5,993 nt of DNA. Origin: Candidatus Pullichristensenella stercoripullorum (lineage in GTDB: Bacteria > Bacillota > Clostridia > Christensenellales > Aristaeellaceae). The position numbers were made by a program, and so were the translations under genes. This document shows positions 1 to 5,660 of this stretch, piece after piece. The stretch covers positions 1-5,993 of the forward strand of contig DVGE01000190.1 in NCBI GenBank assembly GCA_018712885.1. The letters are read 5' to 3'. How positions within the stretch are numbered: position 1 is the first letter of the stretch; the number at the start of each line of letters is the position of its first letter. The notes under the pieces were generated by a model. It ran no database searches and had not been told where the DNA came from. It worked only from the letters and a program-made list of their open reading frames with translations.

Positions 1-395
1 CGGTGACGCGCATGGTCTACTCCGAGCCGGACATCAACACGGCGGTGGTGGAGCTGTGCAAGGGGCCGAGCGCGTCAAGCCCGCTGGAAAACGTGCTGCC
101 CGCCGGCTGCGGCGTCATCGACGTAAACGTCGAGGACGGGGTGGCGAAGATCAACTTCACCGGCGAGTTCATCGACCTGGCCGAGAACAGCGACGGCGGG
201 CGGCTGGCGCTGAAGGCGCTGGTGCTCACCTGCACGCAGTTTGACGGCATCGAGGGCGTGGAGATCTATGTGGACGGCGAACCCTACGATCCCGGCGCGG
301 ACACGCTGGCCCTGCCCGCCTGCGCCAATGTCGCCGATGAGATCGTCGAGAGCGCTATACAGACGCAATCCTCTCTTATCTTTGAATTTGAATAA
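1..395 (+). CDS. gerM: GerMN-domain spore germination protein, C-terminal part (5' end outside window)
   Basis: The frame is open from the left edge (first whole codon at base 3) and ends with TAA at 393-395, giving about 130 residues. The segment fits the second half of a GerMN domain: a VVELCKGP element, then LENVLPAGCGV, a strand-turn-strand VNVEDGVAKINFTGEF, then a helix leading into LVLTCTQFDGIEGVEIYVDGE. GerM-family proteins are exported or membrane-attached and contribute to sporulation and germination in Bacillus; the precise biochemical role is not established. The signal or lipoprotein region and any first GerMN repeat would lie upstream and cannot be judged. The next gene starts 15 bases after the stop, and gerM followed by rph, rdgB and yfcE homologues matches the order I recall from Bacillus subtilis, which supports the name. 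The GerMN assignment rests on pattern recognition only. Confidence 0.75.
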   Translation, partial: VTRMVYSEPDINTAVVELCKGPSASSPLENVLPAGCGVIDVNVEDGVAKINFTGEFIDLAENSDGGRLALKALVLTCTQFDGIEGVEIYVDGEPYDPGADTLALPACANVADEIVESAIQTQSSLIFEFE

Positions 396-397
396 AC

Positions 398-402
398 GGA
401 GG
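398..402 (+). promoter_or_regulatory. Ribosome binding site that decides the start of the rph-rdgB fusion
   Basis: GGAGG lies just after the gerM stop. Two in-frame ATG codons follow, at 405 and 411. The spacer to 405 is only 2 bases, too short for normal initiation, whereas the spacer to 411 is 8 bases. I therefore place the start at 411. Against this, an ungapped alignment from memory with Bacillus RNase PH matches best if the protein begins at 405, so the upstream start is not excluded. The difference is two residues. Confidence 0.65.
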
Positions 403-410
403 CTATGGAA

Positions 411-1733
411 ATGAACGAAAGAGCTTCGGGCGAACTGCGAGAATTGAACATATATCCCGGCTTCACCGAGATGGCGGCGGGAAGCGCGCTGGTCTGCGCC
501 GGCAAAACGCGCGTTTTGTGCACGGCCTCCGTACAGGAGGGCGTGCCGCCGTTTTTGCGGGACACGGGGCGCGGCTGGCTGACCGCCGAATACGCCATGC
601 TGCCCGGTTCCACGCCCCAGCGCAAGGCGCGCGACGGCGTGAAGAAGGACGGGCGCGGCGTGGAGATCGGGCGGCTCATCGGCCGTTCGCTGCGCGCCGC
701 CTGCGACCTGACGCGGCTGGGCGAGCGCACCATCTACATCGACTGCGACGTATTGCAGGCCGACGGCGGCACGCGCACGGCGGCGGTGACGGGCGGCTTC
801 GTGGCGCTGTGCCTGGCGGTGCAAAAGCTGCTGGACGAGGGGCGCATCGTTGATTCCCCCGTGGTGCGGCAGGTGGCGGCGGTGTCCGTGGGCATCGTGA
901 AGGGCGCGCCCACGCTCGACCTCGACTACGCGCTGGACAGCCGCGCCGAGGCCGACGTCAACGTGGTCATGACCCGGCAAGATGGCGAAATGGCCTACGC
1001 CGAGGTGCAGGGCACCGGCGAGGGCCGGCCCTACCGCCGCGAGGAGCTTGATGCGCTGCTCGACCTGGCGCAAGCGGGCGTGGAGCGGCTGATGGGCAAG
1101 CAACTGGAGGCGCTGGGCGAGGCCGCCGGCGTCATCGGCAGAAAGCCGGTGCTGGTGCTGGCCACGGGCAATTTCGGCAAGGTCAAGGAGCTGCGCGCCA
1201 TGCTCGGCGGGCGCTTCGACGTGCGCTCCATGCGCGAGATGGGCGCGGAGATGGACGTGGAGGAGACGGGCGAGACGTTTGAGGAAAACGCCCTTATAAA
1301 AGCCGAGGCGCTGATGCGCGCGACCGGCTGCGCGGCGCTGGCAGACGATTCCGGCCTGATGGTGGACGCGCTGGGCGGGCGGCCCGGCGTCTATTCGGCG
1401 CGCTACTGCGGCGTGCATGGCGACGACGAGGCCAACAACCAGCTGCTTTTGAAAGAACTTGAAAACGTTCCTGAGCCGCGCACGGCGCGCTACGCCGCCG
1501 CCGTCGCCCTCTGCCGCCCGGGGCTCGAGCCTTTGGTGACGTATGGCACCTGCGAGGGAGAAATTTTGCGCGAGTACCGCGGCGAGGGCGGCTTTGGCTA
1601 CGACCCGCTGTTTTTCTCCGACGATTTGCAGATGACGCTGGCCGAGGCCGCGCCGGAGGCGAAAAACGCCATCTCCCACCGCGCCCGCGCCGTGGAAAAG
1701 CTGCTGAAGCTTTTGGAGGGCGAAGATGCTTAA
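411..1733 (+). CDS. rph-rdgB: Fused RNase PH - RdgB/HAM1 non-canonical purine NTP pyrophosphatase
   Basis: One uninterrupted frame of 440 residues joins two enzymes that are usually separate. Residues 1 to about 238 are RNase PH, a phosphate-dependent 3'-5' exoribonuclease that trims tRNA 3' ends: GWLTAEY (55-61), the phosphate-site Arg82 in DGR, GTRTA (120-124), and Asp176 and Asp182 in the LDLDY...DVNVVMT block. Residues about 245-438 are RdgB/HAM1, which hydrolyses dITP, ITP and XTP to the monophosphate and pyrophosphate: ATGNFGKVKE (251-260), DDSGL (312-316), GGRPGVYSARY, GFGYDPLF (394-401) and SHR (422-424). A short linker (about 237-244) joins them. Each half has roughly its family's full length, so this is a fusion and not a read-through of a broken gene. 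Both halves keep their main active-site motifs, but the RNase PH N-terminus lacks the usual RxDGR motif and has Gly where an Arg of the tRNA-binding set is expected. The gene sits 15 bases after gerM and overlaps the next gene by 8 bases. Cytoplasmic. Confidence 0.93.
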   Translation: MNERASGELRELNIYPGFTEMAAGSALVCAGKTRVLCTASVQEGVPPFLRDTGRGWLTAEYAMLPGSTPQRKARDGVKKDGRGVEIGRLIGRSLRAACDLTRLGERTIYIDCDVLQADGGTRTAAVTGGFVALCLAVQKLLDEGRIVDSPVVRQVAAVSVGIVKGAPTLDLDYALDSRAEADVNVVMTRQDGEMAYAEVQGTGEGRPYRREELDALLDLAQAGVERLMGKQLEALGEAAGVIGRKPVLVLATGNFGKVKELRAMLGGRFDVRSMREMGAEMDVEETGETFEENALIKAEALMRATGCAALADDSGLMVDALGGRPGVYSARYCGVHGDDEANNQLLLKELENVPEPRTARYAAAVALCRPGLEPLVTYGTCEGEILREYRGEGGFGYDPLFFSDDLQMTLAEAAPEAKNAISHRARAVEKLLKLLEGEDA

Positions 1734-2193
1734 ATTCATGGTGCTCTCCGACAGCCATCGCGCCGGGGACTGGCTTGCTAAGGCGGCGGAGGTCTGCGCG
1801 CGGGGCGGCTTTGACGGCGTTATCCACCTTGGCGACGTCCATTCCGACGCAAAGCGCTTTGCCGAGCTTGCGGGCGTGACGCCCCTGTGCGTGCGCGGCA
1901 ACTGCGATCTCTCCCGCTGCTCCGCCCCGGCAGAGCGTGTGGAGACGCTGGGCGGCGTCCGGTTTTTCCTCACGCATGGCGACCGCTACGGGGTCAAATC
2001 TTCGCTGACGCATCTGAGCTACCGCGCGGAGGAGCTGCGATGCCAGGCGGCGCTGTTCGGGCATACGCACGACCCGTTTTGCGGCTATGTGGGCGCGGTG
2101 CTGCTTTTGAACCCCGGCGCGCTGCGCGATGGGAACTGGGCGGAATTGACTTTGAAAGACGGCAGCATCGTTCCCCGCCTGCTTTCCCTGTGA
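1726..2193 (+). CDS. yfcE: YfcE/MJ0936-family metallophosphodiesterase (YsnB-like)
   Basis: This 155-residue protein belongs to the small calcineurin-like phosphoesterases and has all five metal-site motifs in order: SDSH (Asp9, His11), HLGD (Asp37), RGNCD (Asn59), THGD (His84) and GHTH (His113, His115), followed by NPG (129-131). Family members bind two divalent metals, usually Mn2+, and hydrolyse phosphodiesters in vitro; the physiological substrate is unknown. The length is close to the family norm of 155-185. The ATG at 1726 has GGAGGG at 1715-1720 with a 5-base spacer, and it overlaps the end of the preceding fusion gene by 8 bases (ATGCTTAA), which suggests translational coupling. It is the last gene of the gerM-rph-rdgB-yfcE group. 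No convincing terminator follows. Confidence 0.92.
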   Translation: MLKFMVLSDSHRAGDWLAKAAEVCARGGFDGVIHLGDVHSDAKRFAELAGVTPLCVRGNCDLSRCSAPAERVETLGGVRFFLTHGDRYGVKSSLTHLSYRAEELRCQAALFGHTHDPFCGYVGAVLLLNPGALRDGNWAELTLKDGSIVPRLLSL

Positions 2194-2261
2194 GAATTCG
2201 GAACGCTCCTGCAGGTTTAACATTTTCTATATCTTTCTGTGCAAATAGTTGCTGTTATTGC

Positions 2262-2290
2262 TTGACAAATATACCGAATTTTCGTATAAT
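2262..2290 (+). promoter_or_regulatory. Perfect-consensus sigma-A promoter of the sugar importer operon
   Basis: TTGACA at 2262-2267 and TATAAT at 2285-2290 are separated by exactly 17 bases, so both boxes and the spacing match the housekeeping consensus. The stretch from about 2216 to 2300 is strikingly AT-rich against GC-rich flanks, and the T/A-rich tracts upstream of the -35 box could act as an UP element. Transcription should begin around 2297-2299, giving a leader of about 75 bases before the binding-protein start. It serves the importer operon and separates it from the yfcE group. The start point is inferred from spacing. Confidence 0.88.
2270..2288 (+). promoter_or_regulatory. Candidate operator: inverted repeat overlapping promoter spacer and -10 box
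   Basis: Arms TATAC (2270-2274) and GTATA (2284-2288) are perfect inverted repeats around the 9-base centre CGAATTTTC, and the inner AA/TT also pair, so 7 of 9 positions on each side are symmetric. It lies inside the spacer and runs into the -10 box, where a bound repressor would block RNA polymerase. A second, shorter dyad GCAA-ATAG-TTGC (2241-2252) lies just upstream of the -35 box. No regulator gene is in the window, and neither dyad matches an operator I recognise; AT-rich promoter DNA can be palindromic by chance. Confidence 0.35.
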
Positions 2291-2300
2291 TCTCTTTGAA

Positions 2301-2347
2301 GGCGCGTCTGCGGAGGCGCGCCGCCCGCGGGGGCCGGCTTCGCGGGC
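2301..2347 (+). promoter_or_regulatory. Two tandem GC-rich hairpins in the 5' leader of the binding-protein mRNA
   Basis: Hairpin 1 pairs GGCGCGTCT (2301-2309) with AGGCGCGCC (2314-2322): nine pairs including one G-U, with a GCGG loop. Hairpin 2 pairs GCCCGCG (2323-2329) with CGCGGGC (2341-2347), seven pairs that can extend inward with weaker pairs. The hairpins abut without a gap, the first begins within a few bases of the predicted transcript 5' end, and the second ends about 10 bases before the AAGGAG ribosome binding site (2358-2363). No T-run follows either, so they are not terminators. A stabilising 5' structure or a binding site for a regulator are both possible. I recognise no known riboswitch class. 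Confidence 0.6.
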
Positions 2348-2372
2348 AATCGAAGAAAAGGAGCTGTCATTT

Positions 2373-3707
2373 ATGAAGAAACTCATGGCACTCGCTCTCA
2401 CCCTCATCCTCGCGCTGGGCTGCCTGGGCGCCTTTGCGGAGGAGACCACCGAGATCTACTTCCTCAACTTCAAGCCGGAGATCGCCGAGGTCTACGAGGA
2501 GATCGCCGCCACCTACGAAGCGGAAACGGGCGTACACGTCAACGTCGTCACCGCCGCCGCCGGCACCTACGAGCAGACGCTGCGCTCGGAGATCGCCAAG
2601 GCCGACGCCCCCACCATTTTCCAGATCAACGGCCCCGTGGGTCTGCAGAGCTGGAAGGACTACTGCCTCGACCTTGCCGACACCGAGTTTTACAACATGC
2701 TCTCCGATAAGACCCTGGCCGTGACCGAGGGCGACGCCGTGTACGGCATCCCCTACGTGGTCGAGGGCTACGGCATCATCTACAACGACGCCATCATGGA
2801 CAAGTACTTCGCCTCGGAGAACAAGTCCACCGAGTACACCTCCATGGACGAGATCAAGAGCTTCGACGCGCTCAAGGCCGTCGTCGAGGACATGACCGCC
2901 CTGAAGGACGAGCTGGGCATCCAGGGCGTGTTCGCCTCCACCTCCATGGCCGCGGGCGAACAGTGGCGCTGGCAGACCCATCTGCTCAACATGCCCATCT
3001 ACTACGAGTTCCGCGACGCGGGCGGCGAGAACACCATCCTCACCGGCCTGGACGCGGCGGAGATCACCTTCTCCTACAACGAGAACTTCAAAAACCTCTT
3101 TGACCTTTACACCAACAACAGCGTCACCGCCAAGGGCCTTTTGAGCAACAAGACCACCAACGATTCCATGGCCGAGTTCGCGCTGGGCCAGTGCGCCATG
3201 GTGCAGAACGGCAACTGGGGTGCCAGCCAGATCCTCGGCGTGGAGGGCAACGTGGTCGCCAACGACGACATCAAGTTCCTGCCCCTCTACACCGGCGTCG
3301 AGGGCGAGGAAGCGCAGGGCCTGTGCATCGGCACGGAGAACTACCTGTGCGTCAACTCGCAGGTCTCCCCGGAGAAGCAGCAGGCCTCCATCGACTTCCT
3401 GGTCTGGCTGTTCAGCTCTGAGACCGGCAAGGCCTATGTGAAGAACGATCTGATGTTCCTCTCCCCGTTCAACACCTTTGAGGACGACGAGATGCCGGAG
3501 GACCCGCTCTCCCGCGAAGTGCTGCGCTGGATGGAGATGGACGGCGTGACCAGCGTGCCGTGGACGTTCGCCTGCTTCCCCTCGGAGCAGTTCAAGAACT
3601 ACGTGGGCGACGCGCTGCTTGAGTATTTGCAGGGCTCCATGGACTGGGACGGCGTGGTGCAGGCCACCATCGACGCCTGGGCCTCTGAACGCGCTTTGAC
3701 CGCGTAA
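2373..3707 (+). CDS. Carbohydrate ABC transporter solute-binding protein (SBP_bac_1 type)
   Basis: The product is a 444-residue extracytoplasmic binding protein that would capture a sugar or oligosaccharide and deliver it to the two permeases encoded downstream. Residues 1-22 form a signal peptide: MKK, a hydrophobic core, then AFA before EE, a good signal peptidase I site. The mature part has family features: an EIYFLNFKPE first strand, a helix EEIAATYEAETGVHVNVV, TIFQINGP (81-88), the block GDAVYGIPYVVEGYGIIYN (120-138), GQCAMVQNGNW (272-282) and a C-terminal helix VVQATIDAW. The ATG at 2373 has AAGGAG at 2358-2363 with a 9-base spacer; longer in-frame starts would bury the signal peptide. 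Cys16 lies in LALGC, which resembles a lipobox but has Ala at -3 and Leu at -2, so lipid anchoring is doubtful. The mature protein has five cysteines (98, 274, 318, 326, 401), many for an exported protein. No sugar-processing gene nearby reveals the substrate. Confidence 0.92.
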   Translation: MKKLMALALTLILALGCLGAFAEETTEIYFLNFKPEIAEVYEEIAATYEAETGVHVNVVTAAAGTYEQTLRSEIAKADAPTIFQINGPVGLQSWKDYCLDLADTEFYNMLSDKTLAVTEGDAVYGIPYVVEGYGIIYNDAIMDKYFASENKSTEYTSMDEIKSFDALKAVVEDMTALKDELGIQGVFASTSMAAGEQWRWQTHLLNMPIYYEFRDAGGENTILTGLDAAEITFSYNENFKNLFDLYTNNSVTAKGLLSNKTTNDSMAEFALGQCAMVQNGNWGASQILGVEGNVVANDDIKFLPLYTGVEGEEAQGLCIGTENYLCVNSQVSPEKQQASIDFLVWLFSSETGKAYVKNDLMFLSPFNTFEDDEMPEDPLSREVLRWMEMDGVTSVPWTFACFPSEQFKNYVGDALLEYLQGSMDWDGVVQATIDAWASERALTA

Positions 3708-3720
3708 ACCGCTTGCGCAG

Positions 3721-3772
3721 GGGCGGAGCGCTTGCGTATCTGCGCGGCGCTCCGCCCTTGGCTGTTCTTTTC
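3721..3772 (+). terminator. Strong hairpin with imperfect T-rich tail after the binding-protein gene (leaky terminator or mRNA stabiliser)
   Basis: GGGCGGAGCGC (3721-3731) and GCGCTCCGCCC (3747-3757) form an 11-bp perfect stem with a 15-base loop, 13 bases after the binding-protein stop. The following bases TTGGCTGTTCTTTTC are T-rich but interrupted, so termination should be partial. No promoter is visible between here and the permease genes, so they must be reached by read-through. Such structures between binding-protein and permease genes (malE-malF is the classic case) keep binding protein in excess. That function is inferred. Confidence 0.6.
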
Positions 3773-3780
3773 ACAATCAT

Positions 3781-3878
3781 GGCCCCTGCTTGTCGGGGCC
3801 GCCGCGCGCAAATCTACCCTGCGGCGCGGCTGTGGCGGCGAACGCCCTTTTCCGCCGCCATATCGCCCGGGTGCGGGC
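3781..3878 (+). repeat. Run of four further hairpins between binding protein and permease
   Basis: Four inverted repeats follow nearly end to end: GGCCCC/GGGGCC (3781-3786, 3795-3800); GCCGCGC/GCGCGGC (3801-3807, 3824-3830); TGGCGGCG/CGCCGCCA (3833-3840, 3853-3860), extendable outward by one G-U and one U-A pair; and GCCCG/CGGGC (3865-3869, 3874-3878). With the terminator-like hairpin before them, they fill the 193-base gap up to the permease ribosome binding site. The arms differ in sequence, so this is not one repeat copied. No gene is supported here: an in-frame TTG at 3790 would extend the permease, but it lacks a ribosome binding site and would encode a non-hydrophobic extension. Confidence 0.55.
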
Positions 3879-3900
3879 ACTTTACCAAGAGGGGGATAGT

Positions 3901-4746
3901 ATGCAAAGGACGCTTCGGAAGTTTTTCCCGCTGTTTGTCCTGCCGACCCTCATCGCGTTCGTCATCGTCTTTCTCATTCCGTTTCTGATGGGCATCTACC
4001 TGTCGTTCACGGAGTTTACGACGGTGACCGACTCCCAGTGGGTGGGGCTGAAAAACTACATCACCGCCTTCACCGCCAACAAGGAGTTTGTCAACGCGCT
4101 GTGGTTCACGGTGAAATTCGCGGTGGTCAGCGTGGTATCCATCAACGTGATCGGCTTTGCCATGGCCTCGCTGCTCACGCGCGGCATCCGCGGCACCAAC
4201 CTGTTCCGCACGGTGCTGTTCATGCCCAACCTCATCGGCGGCATCGTGCTGGGCTGGATCTGGCAGATGATCTTCAACGGCATCCTCTACCACTATGAGA
4301 TGACGCTCACCTTCAACGCCAGCTTTGGCTTCTGGGGGCTGGTCATCCTCATGAACTGGCAGATGATCGGCTACATGATGATCATCTACATCGCGGGCAT
4401 ACAGTCCATCCCCACGGAACTGTACGACGCGGCGGCGGTGGACGGCGCCAACGGCTGGCAGCGGCTGACGAACGTGACGCTGCCGATGTGCATGCCCTCC
4501 ATCACCATCTGCACGTTTTTGACGCTGACCAATTCCTTCAAGCTCTTCGACCAGAACCTGGCGCTCACCGCCGGCGCGCCGTCGAAAAAGACGACCATGC
4601 TGGCGCTGGACATCTTCAACACCTTCTACGGGCGCGTCGGGTTTGAGGGCGTCGGTCAGGCCAAGGCGGTCGTGTTCTTTGTCCTTGTGGCCGGCATCGC
4701 CTTTGTGCAGCTGTGGCTGACGCGCAGGAAGGAGGTCAACCAATGA
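3901..4746 (+). CDS. Carbohydrate ABC transporter permease, MalF/UgpA type
   Basis: This 281-residue inner-membrane subunit has six likely membrane segments (about 9-33, 70-93, 102-125, 144-167, 198-215 and 255-274). The cytoplasmic EAA loop that docks onto the ATPase is at about 172-195, with DAAAVDGA in place of the common EAA..DGA and ending in LP. The N-terminus (FFPLFVLPTLIAF, then IYLSFTEF and WVGLKNY) is typical of the first permease of CUT1 sugar importers. The ATG at 3901 is chosen because GAGGGG (3889-3894) precedes it by 6 bases and the first membrane helix follows directly. The loop between the third and fourth segments is about ten residues shorter than I expect for this family. 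The gene overlaps the next permease by four bases. Substrate unknown. Confidence 0.93.
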   Translation: MQRTLRKFFPLFVLPTLIAFVIVFLIPFLMGIYLSFTEFTTVTDSQWVGLKNYITAFTANKEFVNALWFTVKFAVVSVVSINVIGFAMASLLTRGIRGTNLFRTVLFMPNLIGGIVLGWIWQMIFNGILYHYEMTLTFNASFGFWGLVILMNWQMIGYMMIIYIAGIQSIPTELYDAAAVDGANGWQRLTNVTLPMCMPSITICTFLTLTNSFKLFDQNLALTAGAPSKKTTMLALDIFNTFYGRVGFEGVGQAKAVVFFVLVAGIAFVQLWLTRRKEVNQ

Positions 4747-5600
4747 GCGCTTCCTCCATCACCAGGCGGCGCAGCCGCAATTCCTGGCTTTTGACCATCC
4801 TCATGACGGTCATTTGTCTTGCCTTCCTCGCACCCATCCTCATCGTTTTGATGAACTCGTTCAAGGGCAAGCTGTTCATCAGCACCGCCCCGTTCGACTT
4901 CCCCAGCAGCGAGGCGGGCACGTTCGTCGGCTGGTCGAATTACACCGAGGGCGTCCGTCTGACGGGATTTTTCCAGGCCTTTGGCTATTCGCTGTTCATC
5001 ACCGTGTTCTCCGTGGGCTTCATCGTGCTTTTGACGGCGATGACGGGCTGGTTCCTCGCCCGCGTGGAGAACAAGGTGACGCGCGCCATCTACCTTTTGC
5101 TGGTGTTTTCCATGGTGGTGCCCTTCCAGATGGTGATGTTCACCATGTCGAAACTGGCCAACATACTGCATCTAGACAACCCCGTGGGCATCATCTTCGT
5201 CTACGTCGGCTTCGGGGCGGGGCTTTCCACCTTCATGTTCACCGGCTTTGCCCGCTATGTGCCGCGCGAGATCGAGGAAGCCGCCTGCATCGACGGCTGC
5301 GGCCCGGTGCGCACGTTCTTTTCCGTGGTCTTCCCCGTACTCAAGCCCACGGCTATCACCGTGGCGATCTTGAACGCCATGTGGATCTGGAACGACTACC
5401 TGCTGCCCTACCTGCTGCTCGGCTCCACCTACAAGACCATCCCCATCGCCGTGCAGTACTTAAAGGGCGGCTACGGCTCCGTAGACATGGGCGCGATGAT
5501 GGCCGTGCTGGTGCTCTCCATCGTTCCCATCATCATCTTCTACCTCGCCTGCCAGAAGTACATCATCCGGGGCGTTATCGCCGGCGCGGTGAAGGGGTAG
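4743..5600 (+). CDS. Carbohydrate ABC transporter permease, MalG/UgpE type
   Basis: The 285-residue product is the partner of the preceding permease and forms the membrane channel with it. Six hydrophobic segments are visible (about 14-37, 80-104, 114-137, 147-169, 200-222 and 247-270). The ATPase-docking EAA loop lies at 178-198 (EEAACIDGCG, ending in FP), with Cys in place of the usual Ala of DGA. NSFK after the first helix, WSNYTEG, WNDYLLP and the C-terminal QKYIIRGVIAGAVKG are hallmarks of the MalG-like group. The start at 4743 overlaps the previous stop as ATGA and has AAGGAGGT at 4729-4736 with a 6-base spacer, so coupled, near-equal synthesis of the two permeases is likely. A strong hairpin follows 11 bases after the stop and no ATPase gene follows, so the operon ends here. 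Confidence 0.95.
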   Translation: MSASSITRRRSRNSWLLTILMTVICLAFLAPILIVLMNSFKGKLFISTAPFDFPSSEAGTFVGWSNYTEGVRLTGFFQAFGYSLFITVFSVGFIVLLTAMTGWFLARVENKVTRAIYLLLVFSMVVPFQMVMFTMSKLANILHLDNPVGIIFVYVGFGAGLSTFMFTGFARYVPREIEEAACIDGCGPVRTFFSVVFPVLKPTAITVAILNAMWIWNDYLLPYLLLGSTYKTIPIAVQYLKGGYGSVDMGAMMAVLVLSIVPIIIFYLACQKYIIRGVIAGAVKG

Positions 5601-5611
5601 GCTTATTTTGC

Positions 5612-5654
5612 AACAGGCTCCCCGCCACGAAAATTGTGGCGGGGAGCCTGTTTT
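5612..5654 (+). terminator. Rho-independent terminator of the sugar importer operon
   Basis: A 17-bp perfect stem pairs AACAGGCTCCCCGCCAC (5612-5628) with its reverse complement at 5636-5652, with a GAAAATT loop. The T-run TTTT (5651-5654) begins within the stem end. The hairpin starts 11 bases after the second permease stop and lies between convergent genes. Read from the - strand, the bases after the stem are A-rich with little T, so it suits + strand transcription better, though the stem could also block transcripts of the convergent peptidase gene. Confidence 0.88.
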
Positions 5655-5660
5655 GAAGGT

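Noticed and set aside
75..1973. A very long open frame (632 codons) on the - strand opposite gerM, the rph-rdgB fusion and yfcE.
   Set aside because: Three conserved families are clearly encoded on the + strand here. The antisense translation is rich in Arg, Ala and His, with low complexity, as expected from reading GC-rich codons backwards.
2178..2222. Possible terminator after yfcE: CCTGC (2178-2182) pairing with GCAGG (2211-2215) before TTTAA.
   Set aside because: The stem has only five pairs with a 28-base loop and starts inside the coding sequence. The T-rich stretch that follows is better explained by the AT-rich promoter region.
1887..2372. Upstream extension of the binding-protein frame through yfcE and the promoter region.
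   Set aside because: It would place the signal peptide 162 residues inside the protein and read through the promoter and leader hairpins. The ATG at 2373 has its own ribosome binding site.
2194..2372. Catabolite-control (cre) operator in the importer promoter region.
   Set aside because: I found no stretch matching the usual cre pattern; only the TATAC-N9-GTATA and GCAA-N4-TTGC dyads are visible.
3790..3900. A longer first permease starting at TTG 3790.
   Set aside because: No ribosome binding site precedes it, the added 37 residues are Arg/Ala-rich and come from hairpin sequence, and the ATG at 3901 has good spacing to GAGGGG.
3814..4743. A 309-codon - strand frame opposite the first permease.
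   Set aside because: The translation is dominated by His, Asp, Glu, Gly and Arg without motifs, the complement of a hydrophobic membrane gene. The + strand permease is unmistakable.
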